This document shows, piece after piece, positions 44,861-54,941 of a DNA stretch of 64,000 nt. Under the pieces are notes generated by a model that was not told the DNA's origin, did no database searches, and saw only the letters and a program-made list of their open reading frames with translations. Position 1 is the stretch's first letter. Each line of letters opens with the position of its first letter. Origin of the DNA: Davidsoniella eucalypti (lineage: Eukaryota; Ascomycota; Sordariomycetes; Microascales; Ceratocystidaceae); NCBI GenBank assembly GCA_004009845.1, contig RMBW01000033.1, forward strand, positions 124,001 to 188,000, given 5' to 3'. Made by a program: the position numbers and the translations under genes.

Positions 44861-46392
44861 TATGAGTCCTGCGGGGGGGCATGTTTGCCAGCATATGAAT
44901 CAATTAATTGAAAACAAAATGAACTTTCCAGGTAAACCTACCCACAAACCCTTACAAAGTAACATGACCCCCACAGAAATAATTTTGTTAACAAAGCACA
45001 ACAACTAGTAAAGATGTCTCTAAATTATCAGGCAACGATTCAATATTTCATTTAGTTTCGAAGTATGGATAATTACTCTAAAGTGAAGACAACCATACTA
45101 TGCAACTCCCGAAAAGCCATAAGGAAGCAATTTGATGATAGGACGATTTCATAAGATATCAAGAGACACTTCCTTTCAAGCTCCAATAACCAAACGGGTT
45201 TCAACGCTTCTTTAGGTCACCGATAAGGTTCTAGGAACATTCAAGTAAAATATTCCGAGAGAGCTTTATTATTTATTTATTTATACTTAATCTCGTATGG
45301 GCACTTTTGTACCGTTTACATGGTAGAAAAAAAGAGCTATGTTACATGATGTTTGTGGATATTGATAATAATAATCGAACAATAGCTAGTTATATAAGTG
45401 AACAATAGCTATCTTCATAGCTCTATAGCTCCATAAGATAAATGAATTAAAAAAAAAAAAAAGTGAACAATAGCAATAAATGCTATGACCTTTTGAACTA
45501 GAAAGATAAAAACTAAAAAATACCGGCCCTTTTATTTATAATTAACCTTTTTTAATTCCGGGGTTTGGTTCCACACAAACTTGAGCACAAACCCAACCTA
45601 ACTTTTTCTTACCATCCTTTGCGGTAGTATCTTTATCCTTTTTACTAACAGATATGCACAGCTCTTTCGACAAGGTTACTCCCACCCCGTCGACCTTAGC
45701 TGAAAAAGTCAAGTGTTAAAAAGAGAGAGATATACGTGTACGTACATATCGTGCTGGCGGCCAAACAGGGCGTTTAGTTTCTGTACGTACATATGTACAA
45801 GAGCTGATAGGGTCAATGCAGGAAAGAGGCAAAATAAAGTATAAAAATACAAGAAAAAATGACATCCATGACTAGTGTGTCCTAGCAAAGCCGGCCTGAC
45901 TTTGTGACCTAAAAAAGTGTAAGTCTAATATTTGTGTTAGTGTATTTGTATTGTGGTGTAGAGCTACATCTTAGCCACTAGACGCCGAATACACAAACAC
46001 GTTTTCATTAGACTATAAACTAAGCAACGAAGTATAAAAAGTAAGATATTTGTGTAGTTGAATTTTATTTTGTGAGATATCAAAACTAATATATGTATAT
46101 ATATATATACGGTAGAATAAATTAAGAAAATATAACAGGGAAATATATCATATAATGACGTAAAAGGAATCAATCCATATAGAAACAGATGGGGATATAA
46201 CACGAGGTATAGGAAGAGGAAGGGGTGGGGAATACTTTTTACATCAAGAGCAATCCTCAAAAGAGAAATGCTCACTATTGTGATGTCTAAGCTGCGATGC
46301 CTGGCCGCCTATATCAAATGACGGACCTATGATATGAGAATAAAAATAAATAGGGAATTTTAGAGGCTGAGCGTGTGTGGTAGTTTCACTGT
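44861..46392. other. gene-free interval before the acid phosphatase gene
   Basis: A/T-rich, with a T/A microsatellite near 45270, the short A-tailed insertion at 45410-45460, and the 3' flank of the acid phosphatase gene at the right end. No coding-like frame. Confidence 0.5.
45396..45474 (+). mobile_element. 51-bp A-tailed retroposed insertion with 14-bp target-site duplication
   Basis: The target AAGTGAACAATAGC occurs at 45396-45409 and again at 45461-45474. Between the copies is a 51-bp insert that reads TATCTTCATAGCTCTATAGC, continues through CTCCATAAGATAAATGAATT and ends in about 14 A. The insert body recurs at 53427-53479 with the same orientation and its own A tail. Flanking duplication plus A tail is the hallmark of target-primed reverse transcription; the source is either the extreme 3' end of a LINE or a very short SINE. 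Confidence 0.82.
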
Positions 46393-47988
46393 TTACTCAA
46401 AGCACAGATCCCAATCACCACCCTGCTGAGCGTAGGACATGCTTTCAACCCACTTGCTAAGCTTGCAGGCACCATGCTGGTCAACACCACAGTCAACAAG
46501 GGGAATGACACGGTCGTTGATGATGAAGCGAACATACTCCTCATCCTCACCATCGCACTCGTACTTTTCGATCCACAGACGGGCGGCAAAAGGAACGACC
46601 CAGCTGGATGAGAAGCCGTTGGTCTCCTCGGGCGACATGCGTGTGGTGTTAGAAAGAGTGGGAGTGTTATCATATAGACGTAGCGCACTGAAGATACCGA
46701 CCATATCGTTATCGTGGCTGAAGTCGGCATATAGAGTGCGGTTCAGTGGGAAGGCCTCCTCAGACGAGTCAAGAGTATGGTTGACTGAGGTGTGGTCAAC
46801 AACGGCCTGGCCGGTCAAGCGGGAAATTACCTCGTTGGCATAACCAACACCAGAAGTAGCTCCCAGAGGGTTGCCGTTGCCGTGACCATAGTACTTGCCC
46901 AGAGTGTAGTAGTAGTCGTAGTTGGCCCACTCGGATAGAGTGAACAGGCTGCAGAAGTCAGAGATGGTGGCGTTAACGGTGGCAACAGTGTTGTAAGGGC
47001 AGAGATCCATCATGTAGATGGTCTCGGCAGTGGTCAGGTTGGCGCCGGGCAGGTTGTAGTTCAAACGCTCCTGAATGGGAGTGATGAAGGTGGCCAAGAA
47101 GGTAGCCTGGGCATCATCGCCAATGCTGGAGTAGATACCGTCCTCGAGAGCAGCACACAGGTCGTTTTTCATAGTGTTGTTGCTAGTATCACTCTCTTCA
47201 ACAATGAGAATCTGAGTCTCAGAGGTGTTGCCGTTGGAGATACCGGCAGCCTCACGGGCAGCAAAGAAACCCTGGGTCCAGTTGCGGGCGGACTCAACAA
47301 CTCTCTCCTGACTGGATGATCGGAAGAATGGGACCGAGTCCTGAGCCAGTGACTGGTAGCGAGTGAGGAAGGCCGTTCCAGAATCGATAAGCTCGTTCTG
47401 GCCAAACTCAGTGAGTTGGTCAGCGCCAAGAGTGAATTCGTAGTCCTGGAGGAACTCGAAGCCGGAGCCGAAGCTGGTTGATGTCGACTTGATGCGCTGT
47501 ATGGTGACATTGTAGGCAGTGGTCTTGGAGGCGGTCGGGTCACGAGCACCGTGACGAGACAGGACGCTACCATAGGTTAGCTTGCACTGGGCAGGCACAT
47601 CAGCGCTGACGTTGGAGGGAACAGAGAAGATGGGCGAGTACTGGGCCCACAGGTGGGGGTCGACCATGTACATGTCGCCATAGTTGGCTCTAGTGCTAAG
47701 TTTCGCAAACTGCATGTCAGATCTGCTCATAAGTACATTTTGCTGGTGGGTAGGAAGGCTAGGGGAGTACCTCGCGCCGAACAGGATCGTGCTGACAGTC
47801 ACCACAGAGGCAACAGCCAGCCAGTTGTGCAGCTTGCGGCGGTCCTTGGGAGCCTTGGCACCATCAAGAGAGTTGAGCACCTGGGAAGAGGCGCCTGACT
47901 CGCTATCTAAAGCTTGGTACTTGAAGGACCGACGCTTGCCTGTGAAGGCGGCTTGCACAGTAGAAACAGCGTTCTCGATGCGATCCAT
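46393..47988 (-). CDS. histidine acid phosphatase (phytase-like), membrane-anchored
   Basis: 531 residues, single exon. Residues 1-52 are cytosolic-looking and basic, 53-71 form one membrane segment (NWLAVASVVTVSTILFG) and the rest would be lumenal or extracellular, a type II arrangement; about ten N-x-S/T sites support secretory-pathway glycosylation. The catalytic signature is LSRHGARDPT (R145-H146-G-A-R149-D-P, the nucleophile being H146), and the proton donor motif is DFSHDNDMV (H425-D426). FRSSSQERVVESARNWTQGF is conserved with fungal phytases and acid phosphatases. Eight or so Cys suit the disulfides of the family. Most fungal members have a cleaved signal peptide rather than a 50-residue N-terminal extension, so vacuolar or cell-surface anchoring is inferred. 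Substrate (phytate or other phosphomonoesters) cannot be decided. An internal intron near 47740-47775 was considered but is not required. Confidence 0.9.
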   Translation of the reverse strand: MDRIENAVSTVQAAFTGKRRSFKYQALDSESGASSQVLNSLDGAKAPKDRRKLHNWLAVASVVTVSTILFGARYSPSLPTHQQNVLMSRSDMQFAKLSTRANYGDMYMVDPHLWAQYSPIFSVPSNVSADVPAQCKLTYGSVLSRHGARDPTASKTTAYNVTIQRIKSTSTSFGSGFEFLQDYEFTLGADQLTEFGQNELIDSGTAFLTRYQSLAQDSVPFFRSSSQERVVESARNWTQGFFAAREAAGISNGNTSETQILIVEESDTSNNTMKNDLCAALEDGIYSSIGDDAQATFLATFITPIQERLNYNLPGANLTTAETIYMMDLCPYNTVATVNATISDFCSLFTLSEWANYDYYYTLGKYYGHGNGNPLGATSGVGYANEVISRLTGQAVVDHTSVNHTLDSSEEAFPLNRTLYADFSHDNDMVGIFSALRLYDNTPTLSNTTRMSPEETNGFSSSWVVPFAARLWIEKYECDGEDEEYVRFIINDRVIPLVDCGVDQHGACKLSKWVESMSYAQQGGDWDLCFE

Positions 47989-48015
47989 TGTAAATGTAGC
48001 GGCGGTCTCAGAAGA

Positions 48016-48133
48016 CTAGGTTAGCGACTGGAGACTAAGAGGGTTTGTATGAGGAAGAGAGAGAGAGAGAGAGAGAGAAAGAGGGACTGGAGAGAGCAGA
48101 CGATGGCGAGAAAAGGGTATCTAGATGGCTTAC
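48016..48133 (-). other. possible 5' UTR intron of the acid phosphatase gene
   Basis: On the minus strand CCAG/GTAAGC and AACCTAG bound a 118-base segment just upstream of the start codon. It contains a long CT repeat near its middle. A TATA box lies only about 23 bases upstream of the donor, which is close for a first exon, so the splice is uncertain. Confidence 0.35.
48051..48085 (+). repeat. GA microsatellite upstream of the acid phosphatase gene
   Basis: A pure purine tract, mostly (GA)n, on the plus strand; on the gene's own strand it is a CT-rich tract. CT tracts are common around fungal transcription starts, and it may act in the promoter or as a splice-site pyrimidine tract. Confidence 0.85.
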
Positions 48134-48155
48134 CTGGAGCAGACGGGCCGGTAGT

Positions 48156-48162
48156 CTTTATA
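48156..48162 (-). promoter_or_regulatory. TATA box of the acid phosphatase gene
   Basis: TATAAAG on the minus strand, about 170 bases upstream of the start codon. Confidence 0.45.
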
Positions 48163-49680
48163 GGCTGGGAGAGAGAGTCTAGGGTAGAGGAGCTACTATG
48201 TAAGCTAGAGTAGCTATGAAGTGTAAATGATGAGCTAGTCAGTAGTAAACAAGTGAACTACAGCCAGAAACGAGCTAGTCTGTGTGGAGGACAAGGGACC
48301 TCGCTCGCAATAGTCCGGCAACAGACCGGCAACAGACAACAATCAATAGGACCATACACAATAATCGAGACCAGAGAGAGGGTCGGAGCGAAGGCGGCAA
48401 ATCGGCGCAAAGGGTGTCTGTTTGTTGAGGAAAAGCCTCAGCCCGCCGGTGATACACGCAAAATAGGTTCAATAGAAGTTTGTACTATAGTTGGTATGGG
48501 TGGATTGAAGTTCAAAAAGTCAAAGACACTGAGATTTAGCCAAACATTCGCTCTGAAGCAACCACGAGCTCCTTGTCGTAACTACATATACTGTAACTAT
48601 GTTGTTCTCAATGCACCCTTCGGTGAGACAAAAGGGGTTAATTGACGGAGGACCCTGCACAATCCTCAATACCCCACATTTTAGTTACAACCCAAGCACA
48701 ATACAATAACAAGTGAATGCACAATGCTTATATAAGGAAAAACGATACTGGCAATACCTTGATGACTATTAGCCTCTAGATCCATGAAGGCCTAAGCTCC
48801 AGAGGTCAAAATACCCTGAAATCCCGACATATAACAGACTCATGCACGAACACCAACTACTGTGCACAAGTCCTTTCACGTCCCTCGCCAACAGCGTCAC
48901 GATCTTCATACGGCCTTTCCAGACATCTTCGGCGTGTCAAAGACGTCAAGCCGATCTTTAGACACATTTGAGAAATAATACAGTTAAACAACACCCATTT
49001 CATTATATTTACTAGTGAACTATTGCTATAAAAAATTAAAAGAGAGATTTATCTGCCTTGGCATCTGCTATATGGCATCTCTGAGGGTATCTGCGTCCGA
49101 AACTACTCTAAATAGATTACAAAACAAAGGAAAGGGAAAGATATGAGGAATCAGGGTATACGATATGGATTAACTCTCGCAATAGATAGGTATATCGCCG
49201 AGGAGATAGTAGGAAGGGAGCCTAGTGAAAACTGGACCGTCAAAGATGCACCGGCTCATTAGAATGTTTTTGCCGTGTTGATTGTTTGCTTTCTTCTTTT
49301 CTTTTTTTCTTTTTTTTATATTGCGCCATCTGCCTTTGGTCGGACATCGGCAGATAATAAGAATCCGCTATTGCCATCAAGACAATACAAGGCGAGCCAA
49401 GCTTTTCTGGCAGTGGACTGGTAGTAGTGTTTAGTGTTGAGTTGGCAATGCTGTTAATGACGGTGCACAATATTCCCTATCATACTAGAGAAAGAGATGT
49501 AACAAGAAAGCTTATATGACGTAGGATGAAAAAGATATCATGAGAAACGAGTGACATGAATTGTCGACGCCCTGGTTCTGAGCCTGCCGCGCTTCTAGAA
49601 CCGATAGGTAGTATCATAGTGGTCTTTAGGTACTATGCCCTGTATGAGAATCAACTTCATACTTCTGCGTGTATGTTGCT
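48163..49680. other. interval upstream of acid phosphatase and downstream of the disordered-protein gene
   Basis: Promoter of the acid phosphatase gene on the left, 3' flank of the next minus-strand gene on the right. Frames on the plus strand around 48253-48645 have no coding signature. Nothing else seen. Confidence 0.45.
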
Positions 49681-51734
49681 TTAGAATGCAACACCCACTA
49701 CCGGGACAATGACTGCGGATCTCAAAGGAGCACTGCTACTAGCAATACTGTTGTTAAGGCTAGACTTGGCCTGTCTGACAGGAGTGCCCTGGGGCGACCA
49801 AGTTGTACTGTTTGTGGTCTGGAGCGTATGTTCGTCTTCTCCCTCATCCTCATCGCTATTCCAGCCGGATATTGAACAGGCGCGTGCAAAATTGCCGTTT
49901 TTGGTCGAGGGAGGTGTGAAGCATTGGTAGAATCCTTCACGTTCAGTGACTGGCCGGGGCTGGTTAGTGACACTATCGAAAGAGCTGCTTGTTCTATGCT
50001 GATAGCCTTGTAGTGCTCGGTGTTGCTCCTGCTGCTGCTGGTCAGGAAATAGCCACATAGATACCCGCGAGAAGGCCTGCTTCTTGCGTAGGGGTGGTCG
50101 TAGAACAAGCGGAAGTGGTGGAGTTAAAGGCATAAGCGTGATGGCACTGGCGGAACTGGCTACGTATGAAGGTGAAGCAGGCGAGATGGGGGATTCCATG
50201 AGACCGTCCATTTGAGCCGGTGTCACAGATGCTGACGGTGAAGGTGCAGTACATGGCCTGTCGATAATGGGACGCAAACGTTGTGAAAACGATGGCGCCG
50301 ACGGCGGCATGGCTGGGATCGAAGGCATTGGCTCGGGTTCTATAGTGCGATGATACTATTAGCGAGTTGTTTTCCGAAATCTAGAAGATGTTACAAGAGG
50401 AGGCTCGACCACATACCGGTGATGTCAGCGACACTGGAAAAAGAGGTCGACGGTCTGCTGCCAAGATAGATACTTTCACGCTCGATGCAGTCATCGATTA
50501 ATTGTCCGAGACGATCTTTTTCAATCATAGCGCTGGCTATGCGCTCGATAAGGTCATCGCTCTCCGGAGTTGCACGGGGCCGTTTACGAGACCGAAGAGG
50601 AATGGGAGGAGCAAAGTCATCTTCGTCCCCGATCACGTCCGCCTCATCATAGCTAGAATTCTCATATAGGGAGGCCAAGATATCGCGTGAAGCCGGGAAA
50701 GGGCGACGAGGAACATGGAACGACATTGTGCGAAAGCTCACGTCTTCTACAGACTCCAAGTCAACCCCTTGATGATGACCCGACAAGCGAGCCGGCGTAG
50801 GCAGTGTGGGCCACTGGAAGTCTGGCAAAAGGGGAGACATCTGTGGTGCTGTCTCTAGCATCGGGAGCTCTAAGGGTTGGAACGATGGAGAATAGCCGTA
50901 TTCACCCTCCTCTACTACAGGACTAGCATTCTGAGAAGCAGAAACACCAGGCAGCATCACTGAAGAAGGATACAAGAACGACTGTGAGGAGACATGGCGA
51001 AAGTTACTAGGCGCAGAGATCTTTAGGCGCTTAGACGAGTCAGAAGTTGCCGGCCGTTTATGCTGTTTCCTCCAGGCAGCCAAGGCCGACCTCATGGTTT
51101 CGGAACTCTTACTACGGGCTCTAGGCTTCCGTGTAGTATAAGCACCAAGTCCAACTTCCCGCACGTGACTTTCGGGAACTGTCTGTAAGGTAGGAAATGG
51201 AGATAACAGAACAGGCTGAGGCTGCTCAACAATAGGCAGCGGTGGCTTTTCCTCCTGGTATGAATCTGTATGGCAAGGACGATCATTAGCATTGATTTTA
51301 GAGAGAAAGTAGAGCAAGTCTAGAAAATGATCATGTGGGCGTGTGTAAAGGAAGAGCAATCTATGTGAGGCTGACATAAGTGAGAAAAAATCAAATTGCA
51401 GAATCAATATCATGACATGGCATCATTGAGCATATTGTTACATTGATACAGATAGGCAGAGCATATACATATATGTGTGCTTATACATATACATATATGT
51501 ATATATATTTTCATGCATATACCACTAGCTGCATATACAGATGCAGGTTGTGACTTGACAGAATGCTAACTTACCGTGTTTGGAAGGGCTTTTGAAGCAT
51601 GAAAGTAGCGGCTGGTAGCACTGGGCAAGCAGGGTGAAGAACGACGAAGATGTGGTAGCTGCAGACTGAGCGAATGATTGGGTATGCAGCGACTCCTGTT
51701 GATAATAGTGGTGAGGTTCATTAAAAGCACTCAT
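49681..51734 (-). CDS. disordered fungal protein of unknown function
   Basis: Three exons can be joined in frame: 51734-51575, 51265-50417 and 50339-49681, giving 555 residues. Junctions are GTAAGT/TACAG (giving SKH-D-SYQEE) and GTATGT/TATAG (giving ADIT-E-PEPM). Most of the chain is Ser/Pro-rich and disordered. Conserved-looking islands are a basic KPRARSKSSETMRSALAAWR, the helix SDDLIERIASAMIEKDRLGQ followed by LIDDCIERESIYLGSR, and an acidic SGWNSDEDEGEDEH near the C-terminus. A basic RSRKRPR could be a nuclear localisation signal. I remember similar DLIERI...IERE helices in uncharacterised Pezizomycotina proteins, but no function. The first intron (309 bp) is the longest in the window, and the first exon is the least certain part. 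Confidence 0.7.
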
Positions 51735-54700
51735 GACGAGAAGCACAGCTTTTCTATACAAAAGAGGCTCATGCCTTTGACGCAGTAGTGGGCAGTTCCA
51801 GAGAGTCCGAGAGATGAAATATGGGGGGGGGCTCAAGTGCTTAAGCACAAGCAGGATGACGTCGCAAACGATAGTAGGTTGTTGGGAGGAGGATGGTCAT
51901 GTGGTGGAATAAGAAGAGAGAGGCAGAGAGAGAAATAGAGAGTGTGAGTTTGTATAGACGACCAGCGTGCGCAGTAGATGCGGATGGAGTGCGAATGGAA
52001 ATAAAGAAGAATTACTAAAGAAAGAGACCGACCGACCGAACCAGGTTAAACGGGAGAGGAAGAACACAGACACGAAGAGAAAAGAAAAGAAAGAAGAAAG
52101 AAAACACGAGACTGGCTGATTTCTAACTGAGACGCACACTAACGGACCGGTTGGAAAAGAAGGAAGACAAAGGAAGATCGAGCTGCAGGCGAAGGAGGGT
52201 GCAGCGAAGTACTTGCGGGCAGATATATATCAGTAAGAGCACTGATAGTAGAGATGCCATGTTTCTATGTGAGGGCTGGGCCGGCTCACTACCGATGCAG
52301 TATGACCATATTGGGGCCCAAAGGCCTGTGTTGGTGATATCAAGGAATATAGAGACACCCCGCGGGAGAGTCTGATATGATGGGCTCGCAGATATCTACA
52401 CAGAAACCAGCATTGTAAACATCAACAAAGAAGCTGCCTAGGTGTGTCCATAGAACACAAAGACAAAGACATGGAACACAAAGAAAAGAAAGACTGCCGC
52501 CGTCTCGACCTTCCTAGAAGGCTACCCAAGACTTGAAAAAGAAAGACTGATAAAAGGCAAGACTACTGACTATCCTTCATCTCGACAAGCACAGCGTCTA
52601 ATATCCTAACGTCCACTCACTTACACCACCACTACGCTTGCTGAGATGCTGGTTTGCTGCCTCACTGAGGGAAGATAACAGAAGAAAAACCCAGCAAAAA
52701 ACACTTAAAATAGCCTTGGCCAGGAACAAGCAACATCAGATGCCTCCTCTTCCTGCGTTCCTCCGAGAAAACGAGATGCAGAGTCGCATCTTGTACTGTT
52801 ACTTTCTTCTCTAGACTTTATAGTTTCCACTGGCGCCGGGCTTCTGTTGTTACATATGTACTAGAGAGAGTTCCAGAATGACACCAACAGACGATACACA
52901 AGTCAGTATGTACAAGAGCGGCACTTTGATGCTACTATTCCATTCAGTTGTGCTTGTACCGATACATAATTAGAGGCTCTCTGCTCTCTCTTTATTCTCA
53001 GCCTGAGTTGAGCTGGCTGGCTGCTGATTGGCTGTGAAGCCTGCAAAAGCCTGTGGTGCCCTAGCAAGTTGGGCGCTTAAACGAAGCTTTAGAATGCCGG
53101 ATGCCAAACAATGGAAAAAACGAAACAAAGAAGAATTCCGATTCCACTCGAAATCCCTGCATGTTCTTTTTTGCCTCGTATTGACAGTCTTGTTTCTTTT
53201 TTTCCCTGTGGCTCATGACAATATAAACTGAAGGCGGTGTCATGTGCATGAATCTTGAATTTTTGTATACACAACAACATTACATACTATTACAGCTATT
53301 GACATACATAGTATTTGTTTATTTGTTTATTTATTTGTTTGTCGTTTTACGTCTTTGTGTGGATCACGTGGATCCGACCCTAGCATTGAGCTAAACTTTC
53401 TTCACAGCCATGTAATGTATTGTAGAATCTTCATAGCTCTATAGCTCCATAAGATAAATGAATTAAAAAAAAAAAAAAATTGTATCGTAGTAGTATGCCT
53501 ATCCTATAATACACAGTTGCAGGCTATCCAATCCATTCAGCTGCAGAGGACCGCAAAGACTTGCTGCTGTACTCGCCACGCCTCATTGAGTCTAAGACTT
53601 GTACTATAACAGTAGCTATAGTTGTACGTTCAGTGTCGTAGCTGCACTCTATCCTAGTACTTTATATTGGCTGGCCGCTGACCGTCATGGCACAGAAACA
53701 CCGTTATAATGCGACAATAAAACCAAGAGGAAATAGGCCAGTATACTATGTAGCATTGTAAGTATAATCTGTACATAGTACTTGTATAAGGACTGGATAC
53801 CAGCAAAATGGTTGCTCTGGATCAAAGGCCCGCAGAGATTAAGGATGAAGGAGTGTCAGCGTTATACTCTGAGGATGAGCCCAACTATGGTCATTCATTG
53901 GCTAGCGATGGTCAGAAGTTTTCTCATTTGTAGCAACTCGTGAGCTGCCATGTCACTATGATGATGTCTGAGATCATGTAAGGTGGGGGGGTTTCCAGAC
54001 ATCTTAAGAATATTATTATCGTTTTCTTTCTGATACATGACCTTCTCTGCCAACCGCCTTGCTTCAGGCTTCTTCCACCTGCTTCAAGGGGTGGATTTTT
54101 TTTTTAAATCGACTTGTTTCTAATGTGAGATTATAAGGCCAATCGCTAGGCCTGAGGTGTTGAGGAGAATCGTATAGAGTATTTTTAATGATGATATTCC
54201 ATTCCAGCCATTCCAATCATTCCAGAACCAAGCCAAGCTGTTGATTATCTGTCTCTGTGCGCTTGCATACAATATCCGTCCGTGTTTTTTTCTTGCTCTG
54301 ACATCATGTTCTTGATTGGGCCAGGTTCTTCCAAGGCCTGGATAGCCCTTGCCATGCAATTTCTCGACTTGATAGTTCCCTATGAGATATCTGTAGACCT
54401 GATTACCGACGGCACCTTTGATCGCTCTCAGTCACTATCAGAATGGCACTTTTTTTTTTAGCGGGAGGTAAAACATAAAAAGGCACAGGGGTGACAAAAT
54501 TGATAGACTAATCGTAGAGGAAGAGGCCTAGGAGGTTGATTGGTTCTAGCTTTTTACTGCAGATGACGATCAAGAGAGGAGAGGGGATGATGGATGCACT
54601 TAAGAATCTGCAGAATCGAGGCACACCTACAAATACAACTAGAATAACTTAAAGAACGCCTTACCAAGTACAAATGTACCCGAAAATACGGGGTTTGTAA

Positions 54701-54941
54701 CTCTAGAGCTTATAAGTGGATGGCATGCTTAGTCATCTATCGTCAACAGATAGCAGCTAGCCCCACTTTATTTTTCTGCTTTGTCGCAAAGAAACAAAAG
54801 TCTTTTTTATATCGTGAAGAGGTGAATGAGTGTGATTTAGGTGACTCGGCGATCGTTTGTTAGCTCGACACCAGCGTCGCTTCAATTGAATTACTTGATA
54901 GTTTTACTTCTGTGAGCCCCTTCGGTCATATACGCTAGATC
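51735..54941. other. 3.2 kb intergenic region between divergent genes
   Basis: It separates the leftward disordered-protein gene from the rightward URB1 gene and so must hold both promoters. Purine- and pyrimidine-rich tracts occur at 51900-52200, and a copy of the A-tailed retroposed sequence lies at 53427. No coding-like frame is present. Confidence 0.5.
53427..53479 (+). mobile_element. second copy of the short A-tailed retroposed sequence
   Basis: The same 37-base body as at 45411-45447 (ATCTTCATAGCTCTATAGCT, then CCATAAGATAAATGAATT) followed by an A run. Only a weak ATTGTA match flanks it, so the target-site duplication is not clear here. Confidence 0.7.
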
